A DNA stretch of 64,000 nucleotides from Aegilops tauschii subsp. strangulata (Eukaryota; Streptophyta; Magnoliopsida; Poales; Poaceae), in NCBI RefSeq assembly GCF_002575655.3, contig NC_053040.3, positions 354,824,267-354,888,266 on the forward strand, given 5' to 3'. Made by a program: the position numbers and the translations under genes. The notes under the pieces were generated by a model, which worked only from the letters and a program-made list of their open reading frames with translations, was not told the origin of the DNA and searched no databases. This document shows, piece by piece, positions 46,515 to 57,300 of the stretch (position 1 is its first letter; every line of letters starts with the position of its first letter).

Positions 46515-46666
46515 TGTAAGTTGCATGTCATATATTATTACTCTAACATTTGTGTAAGTTGCATGTCATATATTATTACTCTAACATTTGTGTAAGTTGC
46601 ATGTCATATATTATTACTCTAACATTTGTGTAAGTTGCATGTCATATATTATTACTCTAACATTTG
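46515..46666. repeat. Perfect 38-bp tandem repeat, four copies
   Basis: The unit starts TGTAAGTTGCATGTCATA and ends CTCTAACATTTG. Copies start at 46515, 46553, 46591 and 46629 with no difference seen. A fifth, separate copy lies at 46433-46470, 44 bases upstream of the array. Confidence 0.95.
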
Positions 46667-46822
46667 GTCAAAGTAGTATAGTGGAAGTGGATCCTCTGAC
46701 GTAGGTATCCCTGCCTTACCCTCCCTTTCGGTCACTTACTGGCGGACCCCATGCTTGCTAGGCCCCGCATGTCAGTTACTCAATGGGTTCGGCCACGTCA
46801 GGGGATCCTCATCCGTAGTATA

Positions 46823-46862
46823 CTCCCTCTGTTTTTATTTACTCCGCATAAAACGGAGGGAG
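46823..46862. mobile_element. Minimal Stowaway remnant (40 bp)
   Basis: CTCCCTCTGTTTTTATTTAC and the right arm ending ACGGAGGGAG are joined with almost no interior, flanked by TA on both sides (46821-46822, 46863-46864). Confidence 0.8.
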
Positions 46863-47200
46863 TAGTGGTATAATAAATGACGCGGGCGGGGGAGGGGGAG
46901 GGACGTAGGTTTGCTCTCAACTGCGGTCCCACAAGCGAGCGAAAACGCAAGACGAAGCGCGTTCCATTCGGTGAGCGACGTGGAGGGTCCAGCGTGCCGG
47001 GCTGCAACGCGAACGCGACAAGAGCGATGTACAGTCAAAACCGATTGACCGGTCGTCACCGGAACCACTATTCACACCAGAACCTTCGCTGCTCGGCCTA
47101 CGCCAGCCACTGCCCTAAAACCACACCAAATCTCCAGCCCATTCCCCCACCTTTCGATCCCCTAGCCCGCATCAAGCGTCCCCTAGTTCATCGGAAAGCC

Positions 47201-48031
47201 ATGGTGCGCCGCAAGATCACTTACTACAAGATGCTGATGCCGGAACGCCGCGCAGAAATCGCGGCGGCGGTCGGCGCCACAGACCTCCGTTCCCAAGCTC
47301 GCTTTGCGGCGGGCCAATCCCCGAGTTCTCTGGAGCCAAGCTACGAGGAGGAGGAAGCCGATCCATTGTTCATGGCGGAGGTCGCGGCGCAGAAGGCCCC
47401 CGATGGGTATGAGACGATGGACGTCGACTTCGTGCCGGCGTCCGAGTCCCCCATGGTGCTGGCTGACCAGCGGTTCCACATGGCGATACTAAAGGAGGAC
47501 CAGGAGGCAGAGGCTCAACTCGACGCGGAGCGCGCGCATGCCGCTGCCATCGAGGCTCTCCTGCAGGCGGAACCGGATGTCGTGGATGTGAACCGGGCGG
47601 CGGAGGCTCAACTTGAGGCGGAGCGCACGGATGCCGCTGCCATCGAGGCCCTCCTGTAGGCGGAATCAGACGTCCTGGACTTGAACCGGGCGGCAGAGGC
47701 TCGACTCGACGCAGAGCACGCGGATGCCGCTCTCATCGACGCGCTCCTGCAGGCAGAACCGGACATCCTGGACTTGAACCGGGCGGCGGAGGCTCGACTC
47801 GACGCGGAGCGCGCGGATGCCGCTGCCATCGAGGCCCTCCTGCAGGCGGAACTGGACGTCCTTGACTTGAACCGGGCGGTGCTCTCATCCGTGCAGAGCG
47901 CCCGCACGCTCCGCTTGAACGAGTAGCTGGAGGCCAAGGACAACCACGGTGCAGAGACACACGTCGGCAGCTACGGCTGGTTCGCGCCGGCAGCCAAAGA
48001 CGACGAGGCCGTCTCGTTCTGCGAGCAGTGA
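47201..48031 (+). pseudogene. Repeat protein with four 31-residue repeats, two in-frame TAG codons
   Basis: From ATG 47201 (MVRRKITYYKMLMPERR) the frame stays in one register to a TGA at 48029-48031, about 276 codons, interrupted only by TAG at 47657-47659 and 47924-47926. The first part is an acidic, unrecognised region. From about residue 100 a 93-base unit repeats (starts of the AACCGGG block at 47591, 47684, 47777, 47870). Its residues are of the form N-R-A-A-E-A-x-L-[DE]-A-E-R-x-[DH]-A-A-x-I-[ED]-A-L-L, helix-forming and coiled-coil-like. The first TAG stands where the other repeats have CAG (Gln). No known function. It may be a host gene of Triticeae that has recently died, or a member of an array of related loci. 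Confidence 0.6.
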
Positions 48032-49532
48032 TAGTTTTTCTTTATGTTGTTCTTTTTATGGATCTTTTGCTGTGTAAAAACATATATTTGTTATGCAAGT
48101 CGCCTGACTTGGGTCAGTCTACCATTTCAGGCGGTTGTATGAATATCCTACGTCTGCTAACCCTTCTTTCCTTCTTCCTCACCTCTTCTTCTTCCCCAAC
48201 AGACCACTGCACGGGCCGTACGGATACTCCCCAACATGCGGTTGGATAAACATACTCTATGAACGAAAATTATGTGTCAGCGATAGGATGGCTGAGTTTG
48301 GTTTGTTCACATGCGACATCATGTGTCAGTGAGGGTGCGTTCCCTTGGTTGGGTTTGCGGCGTGCAGGAGCGACTGTGTGAGGGTGCGGTGCGACCGCGG
48401 CGTGCAGGAGCGACCGTGTGAGGGTGCGGTGCGACCGCGACAGCCGTGCGCAAGTGTACCTCCTTCTCATTTTGAAAACTTTAGGCAAGCTTGGCGAAAA
48501 TGTGTGGCGAAGTTTGGCAATGCAAGGCCTAGACCCAAACAGGATAAGTACGTACATACTAGGAGTACTAGTGTTAAAAAAGAAAGGCGGGGTTTTCCTT
48601 CGCGGGATTTAATCGATACAAATCCTCGTTTCACGTGTCAATTAATGCATATATTTTTCTCCAAAGACCAAAGAGCTAACCATCTCACTCCTCATCGCTT
48701 GATTAATGCAGCGCCATGCAAACCAACCTTCTCACTTCCGCATGCATGCAGGGGATATTAATGTCCTTGGTTGCTAACCCCATCAATTTTGCCTCGATTA
48801 GTGTTAGTGGCCCTTTGCAAATCGTAGTTTTGATATACTGGCCTTGTGTACAGAAAAAATGGAGGTAGTAACTATATTTGACTTCCTTCCCCATTGCGGT
48901 GACGTCGACGATATCTTTTTTTTGGGTGGTTTGGCGAAGTGCGTTCGACGAAGAACACCATTGAGGGAGACCACGGTAAGTCGTTCGCAAGTGCCGCCTG
49001 CAAGCCGAGACAACCGCCTTATTTGCATCCAGGAAGTCCTTTACTAGTACTACTAGGAGTACTAGTGCGGTGAGATGGTTTCTCGAAGAAGACGATGGAG
49101 AAGCGGAGTCAGCGAAGAGTGAAATGATGGTTGCTTTGTCCGTGCTTTTGTGATTTGATGCCTCACTGCTTTGTGATTTGTGATAGAAGGGACAGGGGAG
49201 TAGACTCTGTGCTCTATACTGTACTACATGCGTCCAAGCATGGGAGAAAGAGGAGAGACGTTGCATTTTTCTATTCCTTCAATCAATCAATCAGGGAGCT
49301 TCGTTCCATCTTTTTGGCTTTGGCAACACCGTCCACAATGGTTCCCACGATGCCAAAAGCTATTTTCACATTTTGCTACACATTGTGGATGCCCTTAACC
49401 GTACCACTTGGTTTTGCTCCTGTGTGCTATCTATACAAATCTCAATTATATTGATCTAAAAAATTATAGAATCAAGATTAGTAAAAAGGAGGTGATTTTG
49501 CCACGCGGATGGCGGGGGAGGTTTCTTATTGA
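48032..49532. other. Locally duplicated, non-coding DNA
   Basis: It contains a tandem doublet at 48355-48440 (GTGCAGGAGCGAC-GTGTGAGGGTGCGGTGCGACCGC twice, unit about 44 bases), a half Stowaway end near 48855-48872 and the first copy of a duplicated segment at about 49085-49180. The frames, for example 48703-49266 minus, have no domains. Confidence 0.5.
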
Positions 49533-49735
49533 GCAATGCTACATCCACGTAATGGTTTACGTAAAGTTACGAACTGATGTGATGTGGGACTATTTGATTG
49601 GATTAAAGGAGAGGATTAGGCCCACCCCACCTGAAAATCAGGGGGGGGCATATATAGATTAGATGGAAAGTATACGTAGCAGCTATGTAGCCCTTTGTAA
49701 GTCTAGGATTAGGCTTCTTATTTTCGGAGGACGTT
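49533..49735 (+). mobile_element. MITE-like element, AAAATCAGGGG core family, third copy
   Basis: It starts GCAATGCTACATCCACGTAA with an inner TTTACGTAAAG and has the core CACCTGAAAATCAGGGGGG near 49628. The right arm is diverged. Confidence 0.6.
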
Positions 49736-49837
49736 GTCCTGGCGGTTTGCTAACATGCAGTCCCACGTGTCAGTGCTTTACCAAGCCGATCCGCGTCCCA
49801 CATGAGGCAGAACAACGGCAGAAGCAACACGTGGTTA

Positions 49838-49955
49838 AGTTGAAGAAGATGAGGGAGAAGCGGATTCAGCAACGAGTGAAATGATGTGATGGTTGCTTCG
49901 TCCCTCCAACTTAACTGCGGGAAAAGTGCAGCTTTGTGATTTGACGCCTCATTGC
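49838..49955. repeat. Second copy of a duplicated segment (first at about 49085-49180)
   Basis: Both carry GAGAAGCGGA(G/T)TCAGC followed by GAGTGAAATGATG, then GGTTGCTT(T/C)GTCC and GTGATTTGA(T/C)GCCTCA. Spacing is about 755 bases, same orientation. Confidence 0.75.
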
Positions 49956-50714
49956 TCATTACTACGCCGGCGCCATGACTGGGGTGCTTCACCCCGGCTG
50001 CTCTGCATTGTATTCCGGTATGGCACGTGGACCCGGTAGCTTGATGTCCCACATGTCGGCGAAAGGGACTAGAAGATTTATGAAAGCGAGCGCTCCACTC
50101 TTACGACGGAGGAGTAGACGACACGACGGCCCGGTGAACTATCACTTGTAGTACTGTATAGTACTATAGTTTTGCTGTTTCGCACGATCCATCGATACAA
50201 ACCCGATTAAACAGGAAAGGGCGGGATTTTTCCCGCGCGGTAGATGATACTGGCCATACATTTCAAAGGCAATTTTAATGTATGCAAACTGAATAATTAT
50301 AAGTAACAATATGATATCTAGTAAAGCTAAAAACACATATGATTTATTGTGTTAGAGTGTAGTAGTAGTGCTGTATTGCATAGTTGTTAGATGTAACATG
50401 CGAGAACGTGTAGAGATGTAGTTTTGGAGGGCCTACAGAGAGAAAAGCGTAATACGGTCACCAAACTTCAGAATAAGCTGATTACGGTCATTATATACGT
50501 TTTGCGGTGATTATACGGTCACTTGCTCACAGTTCAGCATCGGATTGCACTCTGTTGACCGGCCAAATAGTCTGCATGGCGCCATGTTGACTAGTTAAAT
50601 TTACCACGTTCCTTGTGGGTCCCACCTGTCAGTTCGCATAGGCAAAAGGTCAGATAAACACAAATTTACGCAGGCGCGACAAGGCTTCAACCCGTGCGCG
50701 AGAATCACCTGGTT

Positions 50715-50962
50715 GTGTATGTGTCTGTCAGGGCCTGATGTGTGCGCATGCACGTGTAGGTTGAGCACTTGAGCGTGAGAGTGTGTGTTGGTCGTGTGGT
50801 GTACTGGTGTGTGCATCCATGCGTGCGTGTGTGCGTGTGAGTGTTGCATGCGTGCGTGGCTGCGTGTGTATGTGTGAGTGTTGCATGCGTGCGTGGGTGC
50901 ATGTGTTTGTGTGAGTGTTGTGTGGATGCAGTTCGTGTGCATGCGTGCGTGTGTGTATAATC
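50715..50962. repeat. TG-rich minisatellite/microsatellite
   Basis: About 250 bases of alternating purine-pyrimidine sequence, with GTGTGAGTGTTGCATGCGTG recurring at about 50847 and 50871 (related copies nearby). Frames on the minus strand (His/Thr-rich) are repeat translations. Confidence 0.88.
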
Positions 50963-51093
50963 ACCACAACAGCTCCTGTGTGTTAAAGCAGGCAGCTCAG
51001 CATACCAATACAAGGCCACCTTGTCCGCTGTGCCCGCGGTCATGACTTCGAACCACCGTCCAAATATTTTTTTGTCGTTTGTTTTCATTCTTA

Positions 51094-51330
51094 CTAGCAA
51101 GATGCCTGTGCGTTGCACGTAACATCAAGATGCATTTGTATGACTAGTTTATCTTGTGAGAGAAAAGGATGAACGAGGGAAGGCCTTATTTGCAAATGTG
51201 GAGAGGTGTGTGGGTACCTTTTTGCAAAATTGCCATAGTTTCTTTCCTATCCGTCAGATATAAATCGGACAACCTATATTGCAGGATGGCAGGCACACCA
51301 TCATCACCAACTCTGTTTTTTATAAGAGTG
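51094..51330 (-). mobile_element. Helitron 3' terminus (minus strand)
   Basis: On the minus strand the hairpin GTGC-AAC-GCAC is followed by AGGCATCTTG and CTAG (51097-51094), with the host T at 51093. It is the same family as 44345-44542. The body would extend to the right; a clear 5' end was not seen and the homology fades near 51330. Confidence 0.7.
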
Positions 51331-51535
51331 TATTTCATAAGAGTGCAGATGTAGAGTAGATACAAGTCGACAGGTGGGCACGATGGTAGTGAGATAATGT
51401 GATGCAACACTAGAGGTGCCACGTGGAGCGTTTCACTGGTCAACTAGTCATGTCATGAGCAAATACAGAGTTGTACGGTGAGCCCGTGACTGTATAATAA
51501 CCACTAAACGTAAATGGTGACCGTAATGAGTGGAT

Positions 51536-53730
51536 TATGAAGTCCAATGTACGTATCGTGCTTTCGCTTCAAATACAATGATCGTCATTGCATATATCGC
51601 GAGAGAAAGATGAAACATGCGTGAATTTTCTGGGGGCTTACTTTTAGAGGACCTGGAGATAGTTTTGTGTGCATACGTGAAAGGGGTGTACAGGGGGGTA
51701 TGCGATGGAGAGAGAGATGCTCTTCGTTTCTCTTTATTATGACTAACTTTGTATATAGTATAAAAATATACTAATTCACAGCGTGGAATAAATATCATTG
51801 TGGGCACCAAGCAATGCAAATTAGCGTTCGTACTCCTCCATATAACTTTGTAATGTTGTATATATGTAGAAACTCTAATATAATTTTTTGGCCACACTTT
51901 ATTCAAAAGGAATGTTGTATGCGAAATAAACGTGAAGAGAGGGATTTTTAGATCAATGGGGTACGTGATGTAACATGTGTGAATGTGTAGTTGATGCATT
52001 TGGCGGGGCCTAGAGAGGTATGTGTGTGTATTACGTATTCGAGAGAGGCATGGATAGAGGGGCCGACGGGGGAGGGGGGAGGGGGAGAGATAGCACGAGA
52101 AATGAGAGTGGTCTAGAGAGAGAGAGACGAATATGATGTCACGACAAGAGATTCCATTCCCTTGAGTGTGTATACGCAAGGGGGGAGGGAATAGAGGCAC
52201 CAGGAGAAATTTTTTGTGTGTGTGGTGTTTGTGTTGGTATGTGTGGGTGTGAGAAGATAATGAGACGTGGGGGCAAAGGGTGTGTCACCGCGTGAGGTCC
52301 GGTGGGTCGAGGTGAGGCCCTTCGTTCGGTTCCGTCCTGCGGCACATTGGTCGGCCCGTGACGCATTTAGGAAGACCCATGGATGACTAGTCGTACAAGA
52401 CAAAGATAGCAGAATTGTGAAGGACTCTGTGTCCACTGACAAAGCCGGCTACGATTTGTAACCCTAGGTTCTCGAACTAAGGTAACCCCTTTATCTCTGA
52501 TATTACTATTCATCCAACCTAACTTTAAGGGGCATCCTACAGAATGCTCTGCTAGAATCGTACTCGTCGATTAGGAAGAGAAGTGTGAGACAATGCGTGA
52601 GAGACAGGCGTAAAGATAATGTGCGTACATGAGACACGTAGGCAGGTCCATGTATATAGAAAGGGTCGATGAGGATTGTGCGTGTGTATGTTTGCGAGAG
52701 GAAGAGTGCTTGTGATAAAGGTTAGTGAAAACAGTTGTAAATGGTTACGAGAGGGAGGGAGGGTTATATCTAGAGCATGTGTGCGAGAAAGACACCTCGG
52801 AGAGAGTGTGTGAGCATGTGTGAGAGACCACCGATGGAGAGTGAAACTACACGTAAAAGACTGCTCTACACATTGATTAAAGATATAAATTGTATCCAAA
52901 TATTAGGATGGGATCATGATATTTGCAATTCGCGTAAGGAGCGGTCATTGATCCATCAGACATCTAGATTCTATCGAATTTGAGCATGTCTATGTTATTA
53001 TTCGACACAATTGATCCACATAGTTAGTATTTTGAATTCCAGACAATGCATCGCTTTAGCAATCGAATATAAACATGAGTATAGTTCATGTTGTGTGTGT
53101 AAAGCACATTATACATACGAAAGTTACACAATGGACATTATAAATAGCTACCTATGAACTAGCATACATTTGAATTCAACTTAAAGTGGTTTAAAAAATC
53201 GAATTCAACATGAAGTCCATTCAATTATTTGAATTTTATATCATGGCATTTGTAAACCATACCTAAATTATGGGGGCACCAATCTTTGCTCTGATTTTGT
53301 ACATAATAGCATATGTAGTCATGTACAAAATAGATTCAAATTTAGCTCCTCCATTCCAAAATAATCGTAGTATAGGATTTTCAAGTGTCAAAATTTCAAA
53401 AAGAAGCGGATAATTTAATGAGGTTTGCAAACATATAAGGTCAAATATAACGTTGTCTATTTAGGTCAATCCTCATAGTTCAAGAGTACTCTAAATGTGA
53501 ATGCTTGTGTTTCAAAATTTCGAACGAAGCGCCAAAAGAGCCTCTACTCGCCCGAAACCACATGAGACCAATGTTTGGTAGTACAAGGAAATTACTTTTC
53601 TAATAACTGCGACCCGTGAAACCTACCAGCCCGACGTCCAAAGGTCTAAACCGGGGTAGGTTTGTAGCTTCATCTAGACGTCACGCAACCGCATCCGAAA
53701 AACATTCATACACAATGGCCGCCTAAGCAC
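51536..53730. other. Gene-poor DNA with GT- and GA-rich tracts
   Basis: Purine-rich tracts (GAGAGA, GGGGGAGGGGGGAGG near 52068-52090) and GTGTGTG stretches give long empty frames on the minus strand (51535-52200, 52113-52442, 52552-52899). Their His/Ser/Thr/Leu-rich translations have no domain. A half Stowaway-like end, CTCCTCCATTCCAAAATAAT, lies at about 53346. No gene supported. Confidence 0.5.
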
Positions 53731-54321
53731 ACATGCGCGCGGCCGAAATCGCTCCCGCCCACTATTTGGGACACCTGGGATTACCATCCTACCCCCGACC
53801 CGCAGTAGGTCCGAAATTTAAGAGGGGGGCAAAGTTTGTACTTTCCCCAAATTTCAAACAAGCGCGTCCCAGACCGAAACATGGTTCCCCCCACCCGTCC
53901 GATTCCCCATTCGTACTCCGTGGGCGCCAAAACTACCTCTCCACCAGCCGCGAAACCCCGGCGTCCTCCGTCCGCCACCCCATCCCACCCATCAACCGCC
54001 GCCCTCCTCCATCACGCCGGAGCCGATACCCCGACGTCGTCGTCCACCGCAACCTCAACCGCAACGCCCTCCACAGCTAGTAGTTGAAGCCGAGGCCGAG
54101 CCGTCTGTACCCGAGCCAGTTCAACCACGCCGTCCTGCGCCTCACCGCTGCCGCTCCAACTTCGCCACCCTCCACCGCACCGGAGCTGTTCCTGCTATGC
54201 CGTCCTTCGCCGCCTCGGATCTGCTTCCCCTCCACCGACATACGGCCACGGCCGTCCGATTCCCCATTCGTACTCCGTGGGCGCCAAAACTACCTCTCCA
54301 CCAGCCGCGAAACCCCGGCGT
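53731..54321 (+). repeat. GC-rich duplicated segment ending at the retrotransposon insertion point
   Basis: A 70-bp stretch (53895-53964) recurs without a visible difference at 54252-54321, offset 357 bases. It includes CCATTCGTACTCCGTGGGCG. The second copy stops exactly where the LTR starts at 54322. The short frames (53733-54080, 53836-54087) read Pro/Ser/Thr-rich sequence that could be the first exon of a host gene but has no domain. Confidence 0.8.
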
Positions 54322-57300
54322 TGTAACACTCTGAGAATCATGCTATAGTAACCCCCTGTGATTAAGCTAATCATGTTGCTAAACAGGGCTTGATCACATT
54401 TGAACCACAACCTTGTCAAACTCCTAGTTCAAACTTCAATTAAATTTAAAAGTGGAAAATAAAAGTTTTCAAAAATTCAAACAAAAATGTTCAGTGGGTG
54501 CTAAATAATACACTGGTAATTATGGTGGAGGAAACACATTTTTATAAAATACCTAATTACTTTTAAAAGAAATAAAACAGAAAAGAAAATAAACAAATAA
54601 AAGGAAAACAGAAAACAGATCACAGAAAGAAAAAAAAAGAAAAAGGAAAAGCCCTTCCCCCCCCCACTGGACCCGTGGCCCGTCTGGACCGAACCCCGGC
54701 CCAAACTGGGCCGCCACCGGCGCCCCGACCCCGGCCCAGCCCAACTCACCCCCGCGTCCCCTTCCTGTTCCCCCGACCGGGTCGGAACAGGGGCACGCTG
54801 CCGCCCGACCACCTCGCCGGCACCGACGCCGGAGGGGATAAGGGCGCCAGCCCCCGCGCCTCCTCGGGTCTCTCTCCCACTCACCCCGCTCACTCTCGGC
54901 CCCTGCGCCTCCCTCATCCCCTCTCCTTTGCACCGCTCCGTGCTCCCCCCCATCATCCCGAGCGCCTCCGTCGCCGTCCGCCGTCGCAACCGCGGCAACC
55001 AACCTCGCCTCGCCTCGCCAACCTGTCCAGCAGCTCCGCCGACGTCGGCTTCCTCGTCCCCGTCCACGAACGCAAGCCGGGGAGCACCGCAGGTAGCGGA
55101 TCGAGCCGCCCCCTTCCGCCTCGGGCGTCGGTAACCGCCGTCGTCTCCGGCCACCTCTGCGCTCCTAAGCTGTCGCAGGCTTTACGTAGCCGCTCGGTGA
55201 GCTCCTCCCTCCCTCCATTCCCCTCCTCGAACTGCGTGAGCCTCCCTAGCTAGCTCGTCGCCGTTGCTTTGAGCTCGCCGCCGCATATCACCTCGCCGCC
55301 GTGGCTACCGTGGCCTGAGCTCGCGTCCGAGCTCGTAGTCAAACTCCTGGAGCTCCCAGGAGCCCAACGAGCCCACGCCCGTGCCTCCCCGTGCCTCCTA
55401 GCATAGCCTCCGTTGAGCGCCCGAACGCGCTGCCGCCTGCGCTCGTCGCCGGCGTGCCTCCGGTGACCAAATGGTCACGGGCCAGCGCCCGTTGCATTCG
55501 CCTCCTAACGCACGTCCCACCTAGCCTCTCCGTTCGCTCGCTAGCATGCTGCGTCGCCCTTTCCTCTGGCGTCCGACTCCGGTCGTCCGCCGATGAGCTC
55601 GCCGCGCTCGATTCCGGTCACCCCTGCCGCCACAACCACCACCGTTGGACGCGGCGCAGCCGTAGCTTTCGAACGCGACCAAAAACTCCCTGAACGGTGC
55701 CCTGTACGTGGATTCCGGCGAGGTCCCGAGCGCCTCCGCCGTGTTTTCGGTCGCCGGCGTTGCTCCGGCGCCGGCCGCCGACGTGGCACACCTGGGGCCA
55801 CCCCTGGGTCACTGCCAGTGGCCCCCACGGGCCCCAGTTGACTGGGTTGACCCAGTCAACTGCTGACTGGGCAGGCCCAGTCACTGACATGCGGGCCCCG
55901 CCGCAGAAATTAAAAAAAATAAAGAAAAAGAAAATGTTTTATAAATAAAAATAATTAGTTTAGCTAAACACTCACTGACATGTGGGGCCCATCCCTCTAA
56001 TTATACTGTTAGATTAGTTTAATTAAGTATTAGACTAACAGAGGCTGACATGTGGGTCCCACTGGACCCACCTGTCTGGTTTGACTGGTCAGCCGACCTG
56101 TTGACTTGCTGACGTCAGCATTGCCTCATGCTGACGTCATAATTCATTTTTCTTAATATAAATAATTCCAGAAATTCAAATAAACTTTGAAAATTCATAT
56201 CTTTTAAACCGTAACTCGGATGAAAATGTTTTCTATATGAAAGTTGCTCAGAACGACGAGACGAATCCGAATACGCAGTCCGTTCGTCCACCACACCTCC
56301 CTAACCTATCGAACTAGCAACTTTCCCCCTCCGGTCCGTCTGTCCGAAAACATGAAACATCGGGCATACCTCCCGGATGCCCCCCCCTTCACCGGTACCA
56401 CCTACTGTCGCGTTAGGACACCCCTAGCACCGCTCATTGTCATGTCACGCATTGTCATGCTTATGTTTGCATTGTATTTACTGTTTCTTCCCCCTCTTCT
56501 CTCCGGTAGACTACGAGACCGACACTGCTGCTGCCCAGTTCGACTACGGAGTTGACGACCCCTCCTACTTGCCAGAGCAACCAGGCAAGCCCCCCCCTTT
56601 GATCACCAGATATGGCCTACTCTAATCTCTACTGCTTGCATTAGAGTAGTGTAGCATGTTACTGCTTTTCGATATCCTATTCTGATGCATAGCCTATCCT
56701 TGCTACTATTGTTACTACCTTTACTTGCAATCCTACATGCTTAGTATAGGATGCTAGATTTCCATCAGTGGCCCTACATTCTTGTCCGTTTGCTGTGCTA
56801 CACTATCGGGCCGTGATCACCTGGGCGGTGATCGCGGGTATATATTTATATATTATATACATGACACATGTGATGACTAAAGTCGGGTCGGCTCGTAGGA
56901 GTACCCGCAAGTGGATCCTTGTGGCGGAGCGACATGGCAGGTTGAGACCGCCTAGGTAAGAGGTGGGCCTGGCCCTGGTCGGCGTTCGCGGATACTTAAC
57001 ACGCTTAACGAGATCTTGGTATTTGATCTGAGTCTGGCCATTTGGTCTATACGCACTATCCATCTACGCGGGAGTAGTTATGGGTATCCCGGCGTCGTGG
57101 TATCAGCCGAAGCCCTCGTGACGTCAGCGACTGAGTGGCGCACGCCGTGTTGGACCGCTTTGACGTAACCGCCATGATCGTGTGGGTTGCTAGGTCTGCT
57201 CGCGGCCGCGTTCGCAACGTGCAGGTGTGCATAGGGCGATGGGCCCAGACCCCTGCGCGCTTAGGATTAGACCGGCGTGCTGACCGCTCTGTTGTGCTTA

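Larger units (their letters stand above)
50452..51535. mobile_element. TIR element with 'TACGGTCAC' ends, interrupted
   Basis: The left side (50452-50620) has AATACGGTCACC, GATTACGGTCATT, ATACGGTCACTTG and GCCATGTTGACTAG. The right side in reverse complement (51535-51430) has CATTACGGTCACC, TTATACAGTCACG and CATGACTAGTTGACC in the same order. This is the layout of a two-armed, Mutator-like or MITE-like element. Its middle holds TG-rich DNA and a Helitron 3' end. Boundaries are approximate. Confidence 0.5.

Noticed and set aside
46515..46666. CRISPR-like direct repeats of 38 bases
   Set aside because: The copies are head-to-tail without spacers; this is an ordinary tandem repeat.
50705..50962. 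Possible CRISPR-like array because of spaced GTGAGTGTTGCATGCGTG words
   Set aside because: The repeats are degenerate and adjoining, without unique spacers, and the DNA is plant nuclear.
50601..51118. His/Thr-rich minus-strand frames of 79-137 codons
   Set aside because: They translate the TG/CA-rich simple repeat and have no domain or codon signal.
54675..55253. 192-codon Pro/Arg/Ser-rich frame in the chromovirus LTR
   Set aside because: GC-rich LTR sequence without domain; an equally long antisense frame (54501-55154) exists. Kept only as LTR.
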